DNA of 64,000 nucleotides from Xanthostigma xanthostigma (Eukaryota > Arthropoda > Insecta > Raphidioptera > Raphidiidae), in NCBI GenBank assembly GCA_963575645.1, contig OY754468.1:24452465-24516464 (forward strand). Reading direction: 5' to 3'. Shown in pieces: positions 1 through 12,062 of the stretch. The notes under the pieces were generated by a model, which did not search any database, was not told the origin of the DNA, and was given only the letters and a program-made list of their open reading frames with translations. Numbering within the stretch: the stretch's first letter is position 1; each line of letters starts with the position of its first letter. A program made the translations under genes and the position numbers.

Positions 1-216
1 TTGATTTAATCTTATTTTTATATACACTTCCAATCAGTCTTCTCATTTATCATTGTGTTAAAAATCGCATTTTTAATAATTAATAACTTGAAAACTAGAC
101 GGTCAATGTTTTTTAAAAAATGCAGTTGAATGTATGAGATATCCATAATTAACATATTAAAATTTCAGCGTATTATCTATACATTGCTCTATCGGGCGTA
201 TAACCTTAAGTCCACA
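1..216. repeat. Dispersed repeat, copy 1 of a local pair
   Basis: This segment is nearly identical to 7928-8125 in the same orientation. The pair differs by scattered substitutions and one insertion of about 10 bases near 187 (TCTATCGGGC). Both copies lie in introns or the 3' region of the FAM120A-like gene. The left copy may begin outside the window. Confidence 0.85.
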
Positions 217-251
217 AACCAAAACTCGAAAATATTAAAAGAAAAACTTAC

Positions 252-3200
252 AGATTTCTTTCCGCGGCCGACGTTATTTCCAATGCGCACCTGTTTAGCC
301 GGATGCGTGGCATACGTTCTGCCGGCCGGTTGACTGTAACCGCCTAGACGCCCTCTGCCCACGCCGTAACCGATCGAAGTCACCTGAAGAAAAATTTCAT
401 AAAAGTTTTGTTCAACAAACACAACACGGCAGGCTCGTCTCCAACAACACGCCCGAATTTCTTACCTGTGGCTGTTGTCGCGAGTTCAAAGGCTGTCTCA
501 CACCATAGTTGGCACCCCACGAGCCGACAACCACGCCCGCAATCTGTAACTGTCCGCCGCGAGAAGGTACTGGTCTGCGAGCGATTCCGCGACCCGCTCT
601 GGCGGACGGTAGATTCATTGCCGGCAAACAGTTGGGCGGGGGAAGTCCTTGCCGCAGCATGCCTTGGAAAATAAAATCAAAGTCACCGATTAATCTTTCA
701 GTCGATCAAAAGAAGTGACATTGAAAATTCCCAACCGACCTGCTATTGGCGGAAGAACCGGTTTGGCAAACTGGACGTTGAGTCCTTCGAGAATCGCTTT
801 CCGCATGCGTTCAACTTTCACCAGGTGATCGATGTGACTTTCACACAATTCGAGCAGATTCTTGACAACGCCCGCTCTGGCCAGCTTGTAATGGAATAAT
901 TTCCCGTCGAAGAACAGCCACGGACAACACATCAGCCACGGAATAGGAGCGCCGCAAGCGTCGTTCGCGAACAGGGCCGTTTCGACGCCCTGCATGAACA
1001 TCGTCGCCAAATGGACGCCGCGACTTGTCACCAACGGAAGCTACAAAGTTAACGGCTCGATTAACAGGAAGCTTTCTACAGTTGGTCGAATGTTCGTTTA
1101 CAAAACTTCACATTGAATGGACTTACTAAATTATGGGAAAGGATATTGTCTAAATTAGAAATGTTATCAATTTGTTCGGAATCGAAACGAACAATTAGTA
1201 ATTTCAATAAATATAGTTTAAAAAAAACTAAAAAACACGCTTTATATCGAACTAAAAAGTATAAAATAATTTTTTTAAAATAAGCTTAAAACAATAGCGA
1301 ATAAAAAATACTAGTATTATTGTGAAAAAAGCGTGGGACGCTTTGTTCCACATTTTCGTACATCGAGCGCCCTACGCTTTTTCCACAATAATACTAGTAT
1401 TTTTTATTCATTGTTGTTTTAAGCTTATTTTAAAAAAATTATTTTTGACTTTTTAGTTCGATATAAAGTGTGTTTTTTAGTTTTTTTTTAAACTATATTT
1501 ATTTTCCACTTTTTAGTTCGATTTATTGTCAAAAATTTGCCGAAAAAAAAAAACAATTTTTTTTTCGGCGTGGACGGGATTAGAACCCACGACCCGTGAT
1601 TCCAAGAGTTGACGTCAGCGAAGACCCGTGCTTTAGGCCGCACGGCTACCCGCTGTACTTACAGTGCTGGCATATTATACCACTATATAAACCACTTGCT
1701 GTAGTCCAAATGGAAATTACAAACATACATACATACAAACTTACAAGTGAAACTAATATAAAGCGTGTAAAAATAAAGATTACAAATGCCGAACTCAAAA
1801 TCCACACTCACCGTAAGTTCTTGTAAATATTGAGAGTTCATCAACTCGGGTGCAAACGCCTGAGCAATGAAAGCATCGAGCTCCTGCCTGTGCAAAATTC
1901 TCTTATCCGGTATTGACATGATGTACCTGAGAAAAGGGTTAACTCGAATAATAAGACAATCTCTAGTTTTCTTATACGTTCGGCCGTAAACGACAACCGG
2001 TCATTAAATTTTTAATCTTACCGTAAAACGCACGCCATGATCAATAAATGCTGCGGCACGTACGAAGGGTTAAGCATGAGAGGCGTGTCGGAACGCAGGC
2101 ACGTCAGCAGCGCTCTTAGACGACGTCGTTTGTCGTCCAGAGCCGAGCCGAACCAAAGCCGCTGAATCGTAGGAACACCCCATCCCAGCGCTTCGGCCTT
2201 GATCACTTCGGGCCTGTCGTAATTGTTGCCTTTGCTCCACACCCATTCGCGGACGTAGACCTCGGGCAAATCCACTTTTTCTCCGTCTTTTTCCTTACTT
2301 CTGGCGACGTACTGAATGTGATGCAAGTTGAAAAGAATCGCGTAAACGTTTTGCCGCACGGGTTTGTACAACGAATAGATTGACGGCAATTCGCGTTGTT
2401 GTTCGTCTTCAAGCAAACAGGGCAGGCGCACTTCTCCCGCCGTCAGGGCTTGCAGAATCAACGGCGACATCAAGCCTTTCTGGTGGCGTTCCGATGCGGT
2501 TCTCAACACTTCGGGCGCCACAAACGGCAAACGGTAATTGGGCAGTGTAATGTCTTCTTTCTTCTAAAGAAAAATAAGAGAATGAGTGGTTACGTTGAAA
2601 AGAAGGAAAAAAAAACGGATTAATGTAATTTCTATATATAAAAATTGTTATTTTCGTTACAGTTGATCAAATCAATAAAGAAATAAACAACGATAAAATT
2701 GACGAAAATGTTATTATTCCAAAGTAAAAATTTCACTTCACTTATTTAACAGTTGAAGTGTACTCAACACTTTGGGGAAAATAGTTATTTACGAGCAACA
2801 GTTACAAGTATTTGTTTTAATGTTCCGTATGTGGAAATTTTTGATTTTTAGCATTTCAAAGTGCAAACGATTCAACACTGATTCTATTTTCCTGACTCGA
2901 GTAAAAATTTCATTACTTTTCCAGGCTGCCCGTCAGTTGTTTTGCATCGAAAATAGAAAAGCGCATACCCGAGGCGTCTGCTTTGCCGGAGATGCTGCAA
3001 TACTACTAGAGCTGGAACTGCTCGAGCTGACCAACAAATTCAGAGGCGGCACGGTTCCGTTGACCTGTCCGTTGATGCGCGAATTGTCACTTGTTGGAGC
3101 CGGCGGCTCGTAGTCATCTTGAGTGCCTATTGACAAACACAATTATTCAGTACAAAAAAAAAAAAATTGGTTGTCTGTAAAGTCGGTTTACGGACGATAG

Positions 3201-6200
3201 TTTTACGTGAGAACGTATTCCGTAATACATAACCTAAATTTATATAATAATTACAATAATTCGAATCTATGATATTGCATCTTTCGCTTCAAATTTAGGT
3301 AAATTTTATTAAGTAGAATAATAAAACACTATAAAAAGTACACTATTATTATATAAAAAACAACTATGGCATGTATCTCTTTTGCGCATGCGCCGATTTT
3401 CCCCAAAAAATTTACAAAAATTTCTAGTAAAAATAGATAGAGTAAAAACCGTTTTAAAAACTATATTATTATTATATAAAACATCATTATAAGAGATATA
3501 TTCTTTTACGCATGCGCCGATGTTCTCCAAAAACAATAGGCCACTTCATATTTGCATATCAAATATCCTCCCAAAATTTGGTTTCAATCCGCTTATCCTT
3601 GGTGTCGGAATGATAAGAAATGTCAAAAGTGACGTTTGCAACTGTCAAAGTATTATGTTCTAATAATAATTAGTTATTCCAATAGTTAACTTAGAAGGCG
3701 TTGCATTTCAGAAAATACTAATGTCAAAAAATTGAATTAAACATTAGAAATGCAGCCGTTTTCATGTTAAGACAAGACATACGTTATTTTCTAATTTCCA
3801 TGTACGGCAAACAAAGACGACCGACCGCGTCGCGCCATGCATTAGACAACATTGCATTTATACAGCTATTTTTCTATATAAATTTGTATAAAAAAACTGT
3901 TTAGGCAAATTCTGTTATACGAAATCTATGTAAAATGTTCTCCTCTTTCGTTTAAGACTGGTTTCAAACCGATCTGATTTAAATTGAGCGAGAAATTAGC
4001 AAAAAACGTTACGCGTTAGGAACGTTACGCGTTACGAACGTTACACTTTTTCGAACATGCAGCCGGTGTTTTATCAATTTATAAGATTGGTGATTCATCA
4101 ATTTATAAGACGTTATCACGTCAAAAAAAGAAAGTTGAAAGAAACAACATTATGTATATAAACGCTTACTTGATGTCAGTGGTTCTTTTGAATCATTTCC
4201 TTCGGTGTGCTGATCTATTATGATTTCCGGCGTTATGACGGCATTCGCTGTTGCAATCTTGTAATCTTCAAGACTCTTTTGCTGAAAACATAAAAATGAC
4301 ATAAATAAAAGCTAAAATTTAGTTTTATAAATAAACTAGCGGTCCCACCCGGGTGCAAAAGTGCAAAAGAACAAATGGGGGGGGACATGAGAACGCATAT
4401 TCATCTTAGTTTACCAAGATGAATGTTGTGTGCAAATTTCATGATGATCAGAGTTACCGTTCAAAAGTTTTTGTCGGACGGACAAATTTTTAGTTACATT
4501 TTGCAACATTTTTCATTGATGCTCTGCTCTTATTGATCGTAGCGGGATATTATATAGCCTTCCTCGATAAATGGGCTATCCAACAAAAAAAAAATGTTTT
4601 TCAATTCGAATCAGTAGTTCCTGAGATTAGTGCGTTCAACCAAACAAATAAACTCTTCAGCTTTATATATTAGTATAGATATGAAATCAAAGATGCTGCT
4701 TCGATGAGTGCATATATAATTGGCGCATCAACTAGTTTGGGTTTTTTATTTTAATTTTTCCCAATTCAAATCATTATTGGTTCTGTATTAATATTCTTTT
4801 GTTTTTGTTTAGATAAGCAGCAGGTATCGGGAAGGCTGCCTAAGAAATTGTTTTATTTTTCTGTACATATTTTTTTTTTAATTATCTTATCTTATATAAT
4901 TGGGGCTGTAGTAATTCAGATTGAGGGTAAAGGGATGATTTTTTTATAGCCCAGCACCACACCCAAGAATTACAATTCTCTTCTTCCGTTTGACGGCCAC
5001 TACACTGAAAGGAAATAGTGTAGTGGTGCTTTTAGGAAGGTAAAAAGAAATTATGTACATAAATTCTTAATTACATAAATCGTGTTAAAACGAAAAACAA
5101 TTGTTCCTACCTCTCGCTCTGTGGTCTCCGAAGCAAAACCGGACATGTCGAGATCTTGTTCGTCGGGCTTTTGTTGAGTATTCGTGTTATTAGCAGCTGA
5201 ATCCTTAGCATTGTTTTGTTGTTTATTTTTTTTATTGTTACGGCGAGCTACAAAAAAAACAAAACAGGAAACAATTAATATTCAGACATTGACGACAATG
5301 AATTTGGTATTTCTGGACTAAGTCCTCAAATAAACAAAAATGTCTCAGAGCTCGACGCACTTTGCAAGAAACACAAAACGCACAGACGATTTTTCTGAAA
5401 TTATGATCTGCTTCCAGTCACACCGCTGTCACTAACTGATGTGAAGTGACAAGGTACTTTATGGAAGCTTTGTATTTATAGAGGTCACTGCGTCGGTACA
5501 AGCCCCCCATAAGAAGAAGATACATACAGTAAGACCCCGCTTAACGCCGTTTCGTTTAGCGCTCTTTTATTTCAACCCGAGGATTCCCCGAAATTGTGCG
5601 CAGCGTATGTACATAACATATCCGAAACAGTGCAGTTGTTTTTCTTGTTTGGTGCGGTGGTGTACGGACGCATTTTTACCATTCGAAACATTTATTGACA
5701 TTATTGTAAGTATAAATTTATGTAATACTATAACGATTAATACAGCGACAAATATTATGATCTTTAGTTTTTATCGTGGGTGATAATGAAAAACAAGAAA
5801 AGAAAGCAACCAGAAAAAGCATTTCAGTGAAAACTAAATTGCAAGTAATTAGAAGATTAGATTCTGATTTATATTGTTTGTATTTTTGTAAGAAATAAAT
5901 GTTTGATTTTATTTTTATTAAAAAAAAATATAATTATTAAATTTAATATCTAACCAATTTTCTAACCCCATTATTTACATGTTAGATATAGCCTCGTTTA
6001 GCGCTGTTACGCATTACGCTCTACTTTGCTGGAACGTATCCTCCGCGTTAAATGGGGTATTACTGTACTTTATTAACTTCCAGCTATGAATAATTTTCAA
6101 AAAACCGGGAAGTTATTCTTTCACCCCGTTTTTCGAAAATCGAGTTTTCGCCAGATTTCGACATTTTGAGGTCCTGGGAAGCTATTCTGACTACTTTGGC

Positions 6201-9200
6201 GATGATGTCAGTAGGGCTGTATGCGCGCGCGTGTGTGTATGTAAACCTCTCATTACTTTTGAAGGAAGTGTCCGATTGAAGCGCGGTTTGCGACATCTGA
6301 CGTGACTTTTCTGAACTTAGATTTCCTAAAAATTTGGTATGATTCGGCCCAATAAATTTTGAGAAATCTCAAAAATACAAGTTTCAAAAAACTTAGAATA
6401 TTTTCTAAACTACTAAGCCGATTAATTCCAAAATCTAATCAGCTCTTTTCAAAAAACTGCTTCGATTGCCACAAACAGCATCAAAATCGGTTAATTTGTT
6501 CAAGAGACATTGTGAACGAAAAATTCATGTTTTTTTTTTAAATAAGCCCTGAAATTCTTATCAAATCGATTTTTTTGTAATAATTTACTTTCCTAGGTTA
6601 AAAAAAACTGCGTCGATTGCCGCAAACCGCATCAAATTCGGTAGATTTGTTCACGAGATATCGTGAACGAAAAAGTGTTTTTTTTTTGAGCCCGAAGAGC
6701 TAAAAAATAAACTTCTTGCTATATTTTATATATTTTTGAGCGTTTTGAACCCGAAAATAGCGGAAAAATAGCTGGCCTGCAGGATCAACCTTCTTTTCAA
6801 ATTTTCCTTGAAATAAGAGGTCGCACCGTAAAAAAAGGGCACAGGACAATCCTGAATTCATTTTTTTTCTCAATAAAAAGTTAGCGCACCACTGCATTGG
6901 TAAACCAACAGACTCATAAAAAAAAGTTATTCAATTAATATTACCGTTAGGTCGATAGCGTAAAAATCCCTCCTTGGTCCCATTAAGATAATACTGAATT
7001 GACTGTTTCAATAAACCGGATCGTTTATCGTTTAAAGATCCAAACACTTCTGTGGCGACTGCGTCCAAATTATCCGAACTCGGCAACGACTTGACAAATT
7101 TTGCTATGCATTTGATTACTGTTTCAGCCTGCTGTAACAAAAACACTTTTAAAAAACTGTCCCTTCCATTTTCTCAAAAATACCACTGATAATTTTTTGT
7201 TCCGTATGTTAAGGTTATACACCCACGACCGTATTAGTAAAAACTGCGTCCGTATTTTGTTGTAATAAAAAAATGTTATATGACTTGGTAAATTGCTATT
7301 TCTTATGGAAATATTATATCCTGTAGATCGTAGCTTTATTTTTCAATAATTAAGAAATTAATATTTAAAAATTTGACATAATATCATAAAGTTTTGATTT
7401 TAGCAGTACATTAATTAATTAAGCCCAATGAACACGAAAGATTTTATCTTACATTAGAAATCGTGTCCATCGAGACAATTATTAATAAGAATCGCAGGAT
7501 TGTGGACAAAAAGTTCTTTATTCAGTGTACGACGTTTCGTCTATAAATTTAGACTTTTCAAGTACAATTACGTTTTGTTTTTAAAAATCTTTGAACCGTA
7601 TAGTTTTTGAGTAATTGGATATTAAAAATGCAGTTTTTAATACACGGTAGTTGAAATAATATCCAATTTTCAAGTTTTAGTTATTAGCATCGTCAAAAAA
7701 ATTATTTAATAAAAACAAAATTTATGAAAAATTTTTCGTGTAATCTGGTTTTCATGGTGATATAATTCAAATCTAGAAAATAGCGATTTTGAGAGTTGTT
7801 TCGAAAATTTTTAATTAATATTTCTCCAAAACTGCACGGGAAAGTTTAGATTTTTTAATTTTTACGTTATCTAAAAGAGTCAAACTTTCGAATAATCAGT
7901 TTTTTAAAAATTTGTCTATAGCCAATTTGGTTTAATCTTATTTTTATATACACTTCCGGTCAGTCTTCTCATTTATCATTGTGTTAAAAATCGCATTTTT
8001 AATAATTAATAACTTGAAAACTAGACGGTCAATGTTTTTGAAAAAATGCAATTGAATGTATGAGATATCCATAAATAACATATTAAAATTTCAACGTATT
8101 ATCTATACATTGCGTATAACCTTAAACAGTTCTAAAATTTGTAAGAACCTCTCGATACAGAAGATGCATCTTAAATGAGTTTAAAAATTACTTCTGATTT
8201 TAAATACCTTTTCAGACTTATCAGCAGTAGAAAGTTTGGCGTGGAAGTCTTTTAGATCTTCCTCAGAAATTAAATAGTTGCCAAGCAGCGCCGCTACAAT
8301 ACATAACTGTTCCGACGACAATTCCAACGATTTGTTCATTTCACTGACCATGTACTCCTTGGTCTCCAAGGAACCCTGAAACAAATGATTTTAAGTTTGG
8401 TGACACAAAAACGTACATTCAACACATTGCACCGAAATGACTCAACAACGACCGCGACGATTTTGTTGTAACTCGATGATCGGTGAAGGCTAGAATGAAA
8501 TTAAAAAATAAAAAGGGAGAACAAAACCGCCTACCTTATAAGTGAGCTTCAAATGTTCCGAGGAAAAATATCTCGGCGGATCAAAGGCGGCATATTCTGC
8601 ATCGTCGGCCAACAGTCCATGGAAACTGTTCTCACGACAGTATGCAATGACTTCTTGGTGGTGATCGTCCATGCTGCACAACTGCAATACAATTAAAAAT
8701 AAGATTTCTGAACGGATTTGTCACGTCTTATCAGTGTAAACTAAAAAACTAAAAAAACTAAATTCTGACGAGCATAAAATGCAACGGCTACCACCGTTTT
8801 TCAATAATTAAATATTATAAACTATTGTTATTATTTATTGATTTGTAGTATTTCAGATTGAAGGTTAGAGGGATTGAGCTACCCAAAACCGCACCCAGAA
8901 GTACTAAATTTATATTCCTTCAGTTTGACGGCCAATACATCTACTGTGATCGTTGTATTGGTGCTTTTAAGAAGGGAAATTCGAAAAGCAATCACTACCG
9001 ATTTCGATAGCGAATTCGCTGACGCATATTATTTTTAATAAAAAAAAAAAAAAAAAAACTTGCATACCACAGTGACGTTGATGTGTCGCAACGCCATTCG
9101 AAGAACAGTGCGTAAGCAAATCGGTGCTGTCCACCATACTTTCGGAGGCGGAGTACCTTTGGTGTTGATGTGTTTTAGAACCTAAAAACAAAACAAAAAA

Positions 9201-11312
9201 ATCACCAACGTGCATATTTATACGCAGTACATATTATTAACCGACTTCAAAAAAAAGGAGGAGGTTCTATGTTCGTCTGTATATTTTTTTTTATGTATGT
9301 TCACTGATTTCTCCGTCAATTATGGACCGATTTTCAAATTTTTTTTTTATTCGAAAGAGTGCACCTCAGAGTTGGTCCCATCGGAACCAAGTCAGGATCT
9401 GATGGTGGAATCCGGAGAAATCGAGGGAAACTCTCAAATTTCAAAGGCACGCATAATGTTTTTTATATATGTTCACCGATTTTTAGTGCAAGATTAACAC
9501 TAAAAATAGAAAAATAAAATATTTTTAACAAAAAAATTGAACCGACTTCATACTAAAAAGTAAAAAATAATTGCGTATTGAAATGTTTTGGAGTCGGTGT
9601 CAGCCAAAATGAAATCTATTCCGAGAACTACACCGACTCCAAAACATTTCAATACGCAATTATTTTTTACTTTTTAGTGTGAAGTCGGTTCAATATTTTT
9701 GTTAAAAATATTTTATTTTAATGAAATCAGTCAACGACAGATCAAACCTAGTGGCTGAACCAAAAGATTGGCTGTCAAACGGCGAATAGGAATCAAAGAG
9801 GAAATAGTTTCGTTTAAATTGTCTGCATTGGAGGTGAGTCAGAGTAACCAGGCGCGCAGAACGACTCAAAACTGATTTTTCTGGATACAAATTGATTTGT
9901 TTAAGCATGTACAGTGTAAACTTCATTTAACTTCACTCGATATAATGACAAACTCCTCAAAACGTCGAAATTACTTAACTCTAGTTGGTTTACCTTGTTG
10001 CTAATACTCTAAATAACGACAACAATACATCATTAAGCAATAAACAGTACTTGTTTGTTGTTTTGTTGCTTTGTTGGGAAGAATGTAAGAAATTCGTTCT
10101 TTTGTTTGTTGGGATTATCTTTCATATGTTTAGCTCAACTGCTTATGGATAAGTTATCATATTCTTAGTTGCCCACAAACTTGCGAGTAAAAGAAAATCT
10201 TTGTGTATTGGCGAAAAAGTTTTATTAATATGCGCAATATTCTTCTCTCCGTTTAACGGCAACTCTCAATAACGCCACAAAGTGAACAGTCCCTTGAATG
10301 TCGCTATATAGTTTACACTGTAGTTAATTAAATTTTTCAAAACTTCTAGGCTGTTGAATTTGACAAGATGCGAATCAGAAACGCGCAGTCGGGTACACTG
10401 TAGTTAAAATAAAGTATCAAATGCAAATTTACCAAATTGACACGTCGCCTAACTTCTGCCTGTGCGGCTTTCCATTCGTTAAGGCGCTGAGGCTCCAGAG
10501 CACCGTTGAACACAATTGCCAGTTCCATGTTACCATGTTCGACGGCATTCATTAACAGCGACAAAAACTGCAGCGTGCGATTCCACTGGCCTCCGCATGC
10601 CCAATCTAGAGTCACACACACGTGGTTTACAAATTAATAAAACACCGAAAAGGTTGTTACGACTGGAAAAATTTAAAGCAATTCAGAACAGAAACGCGCT
10701 TTTTTATGAAACAATAGAGTCAAAGGCATTCTTTACTGTGTATTTAGATGAGCGGCAGTTGGCGAAATTTAAAGGCACGCTGTGTTTATGTCGACATAAT
10801 TGTAGTAATTCAGATTGAGGGTAAAGGGATGATTTTCATAACCCAGCACCGCACCCAAGAATTACTATGTTTTTCTCTTCTTCCATTTGACGGCCACTAC
10901 ACCAACAAGGAAAACGATGCAGTGGTGCTTTTAGGAAGGTACATTAACATTATCGGCGTTTTACCCGGGACTTTACAAATACACCGATACTATCCGAAAT
11001 GATTTAAGTCACCTTTACCTGATCGGAAACCCTTTCCGGAAAGAGCACCGACTGATTTTTAAACACAATCAAAAAAATTGTCATACAAAAATAGGACAGA
11101 CCTGAAAAGTAGCCTCCGTAAAGGCGATCCAGACAACACTCTCCGTCGACGACCAATTTCAATTTCGCTTGCTGTTGAGGTCGGTTACGATTTCGACCCG
11201 AATTGTGGCCCGATTTCTGAGGTAGATTCCGTGCTATGCGCAAAAGGTCAACGTTGACGGCACCGCCGGTAACAGCGCTTTCCATAAAGCGTTGCAATTC
11301 TTGCACGCCCAT
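252..11312 (-). CDS. FAM120A: FAM120A-like protein (constitutive coactivator of PPAR-gamma-like), 3' end outside window
   Basis: Fourteen minus-strand exons join in one frame: 11312-11102, 10605-10433, 9181-9068, 8681-8535, 8375-8208, 7131-6945, 5247-5111, 4281-4170, 3126-2969, 2563-2022, 1926-1812, 1040-740, 662-466, 383-252. They give 898 residues, and a donor at 251 shows that at least one further exon lies left of the window (the human protein is about 1,100 residues). The start MGVQELQRF, the XPG-like N-terminal segment LVVDGECCLDRLYGGYFS, then GGQWN, FNGALEP, NTKGTPPPKVW and DDHHQEVIAYCREN follow the FAM120 family in order. The family is known as RNA-binding scaffold proteins with an inactive XPG/FEN1-like nuclease fold. 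The central part (exons 7-9) is low-complexity and Ser-rich; exons 13-14 are Gly/Arg-rich, which suits RNA binding. Intron 12 is only 77 bp with a weak donor (AG/GTCGGT). A small extra exon between exons 5 and 6 cannot be excluded. Confidence 0.9.
1207..1525 (+). mobile_element. Palindromic MITE, copy 1
   Basis: Two arms of about 110 bases are inverted copies of each other, with AACTAAAAAGT, AATAAGCTT and AAAAAGCGT motifs, around a centre with TTCCACATTTTCGTACATCG. A reverse-complement copy lies at 44053-44293. It has no coding capacity. It sits in FAM120A intron 11. Confidence 0.85.
1566..1650 (-). mobile_element. tRNA-derived SINE head
   Basis: Read on the minus strand, an A-box-like TAGCCGTGCGG is followed about 50 bases later by a B box GGGTTCTAATCCC, then a short T/A-rich tail. 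The spacing and extra arm resemble a tRNA-Ser/Leu-derived SINE promoter. It is unlikely to be a working tRNA, because no clean acceptor stem is seen. Confidence 0.6.
3168..4135 (+). repeat. TTGGTTGTCTGTAAAGTCGG-family element, long interrupted copy
   Basis: The left end (TTGGTTGTCTGTAAAGTCGG, then ACGATAGTTTTACGTGA) and right end (CAGCCGGTGTTTTATCAATT, then GACGTTATCACGTCA) match the complete copy at 32981-33235. About 750 bases of other AT-rich sequence lie between. It falls in FAM120A intron 8. Confidence 0.65.
4330..4680 (-). mobile_element. Non-autonomous element, family A, minus orientation
   Basis: This is a near full-length reverse-complement copy of 60270-60630. Shared ends are TATACTAATATATAAAGCTG on one side and CACCCGGGTG with CGGGACCGCT on the other. 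It is a dispersed non-coding element in FAM120A intron 7; the superfamily cannot be decided from sequence alone. Confidence 0.75.
4897..5043 (+). repeat. 145-bp dispersed repeat, copy 1 of 3
   Basis: It runs from GTAGTAATTCAGATTGAGGG to GTGGTGCTTTTAGGAAGG. Similar copies lie at 8845-8983 and 10800-10943, all in the same orientation and all inside introns of the FAM120A-like gene. It has the size of a SINE or a LINE 3' end. Confidence 0.8.
5527..6065. mobile_element. pogo/Tigger-type element with transposase relic
   Basis: Terminal inverted repeats CAGTAAGACCCCGCTTAACG and CGTTAAATGGGGTATTACTG are flanked by TA on both sides, as expected for Tc1/mariner-pogo elements. Inside, around 5805-5870, one frame reads KSISVKTKLQVIRRLD, which resembles the first helix-turn-helix of pogo/CENP-B transposases. 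The rest of the transposase is deleted. It lies in FAM120A intron 6. Confidence 0.8.
7928..8125. repeat. Dispersed repeat, copy 2 of a local pair
   Basis: Direct-orientation partner of 1-216, lying in FAM120A intron 5. It forms the right end of an AT-rich stretch from about 7,440 that also holds a stem followed by GAAACGTC on the minus strand near 7530. Confidence 0.85.
8845..8983 (+). repeat. 145-bp dispersed repeat, copy 2 of 3
   Basis: This is a more diverged copy (GTAGTATTTCAGATTGAAGG to GGTGCTTTTAAGAAGGG) of the repeat also found at 4897-5043 and 10800-10943. It lies in FAM120A intron 3. Confidence 0.75.
9237..9722. mobile_element. CCGACTTC-family repeat joined to a near-perfect palindrome
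   Basis: 9237-9480 starts AACCGACTTCAAAAAAAAGG and matches a repeat type common in lepidopteran genomes (from memory). It is followed at 9520-9722 by two inverted arms of about 80 bases containing TTGAACCGACTTC and ACTAAAAAGTAAAAAATAAT. The latter motif is shared with the MITEs at 1207 and 44053. It lies in FAM120A intron 2. Confidence 0.7.
9912..10320. mobile_element. pogo-type non-autonomous element
   Basis: Ends CAGTGTAAACTTCATTTAAC and GCTATATAGTTTACACTG are inverted and flanked by TA dinucleotides. It is the same family as the element at 18522-19017. It is too short and broken to code for a transposase. It lies in FAM120A intron 2. Confidence 0.75.
10800..10943 (+). repeat. 145-bp dispersed repeat, copy 3 of 3
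   Basis: This copy is very similar to 4897-5043 (GTAGTAATTCAGATTGAGGG, GTGGTGCTTTTAGGAAGG). It lies in FAM120A intron 1. Confidence 0.8.
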
Positions 11313-11667
11313 TTTTATTTACCTCAAATTCCACAAAATACTCACTAAAGTTGTTCTTTGTTTTTGTTAATAAGAAAAGTATAAAATGGTTTTTCTCTTT
11401 ACTTATTCTTCAGTGAAGGCGATTCTAAAAAGAAAAAATACAGCAATATGTTCAAATTGACTTTAGCATTTCATGCCGCTTTAAACGGTTTTATTACAGC
11501 AGAGGAATGTGTTTGATTCGATTCAGATTAAAGTACACCGATGCTTTCAAGCACAGCTGCTTGTTTCGGTAAAACTCTTGTTGAAGTTTTGGGTGTGCTG
11601 TATATTTTATGAACTTTACGAATTAATGAGATAAAATATTATTTACTTTATCAGACTGAGCGTCTTT

Positions 11668-12062
11668 GGGCGTTTTCACATTTACCAACACGACACCGGC
11701 ACGGCAACGATGCCGGTGGACGTGTAACCTCGTGTAAATAAAGGGAATGGTTTCCCACTCGCCGATATGTGTCGGTGCAGACAACGACATGTCGGCGGGC
11801 AGCAGTCAATCCACTCGTGTCGTCGGCGATTATTTAAAATTCTTATTTGATTTTTGTGAGTGGTGTTAATTTTTTTTTGTTGAAACTAACAAAAATGGCC
11901 CGTAAATACGATATAGTAACATCGATTGAACTAGTGGAATCTAAGCCCTGTATTTGGGATAAAACTAATGAAAAAAAACAAAATAGGTACCCTCTAAATA
12001 TCTCATTTTTACAATTGGATGTATCCATAACTGTCTTCGTGCTGGTAAATGTGAAAACGCCC
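11668..12062 (+). mobile_element. PIF/Harbinger-like remnant with MADF fragment
   Basis: Inverted ends GGGCGTTTTCACATTTACCA and TGGTAAATGTGAAAACGCCC bound 395 bases. On the plus strand, from 11895, a frame reads MARKYDIVTSIELVESKPCI then WDKTNEKKQNR, which looks like the start of a MADF (Myb/SANT-like) domain as in the accessory protein of Harbinger elements. The frame then leaves the domain, so it is a relic. Flanking TTT on both sides may be the target duplication. Confidence 0.65.

Noticed and set aside
1566..1650. A functional tRNA gene
   Set aside because: A and B boxes are present but the acceptor stem and cloverleaf do not form cleanly; a SINE head is likelier.
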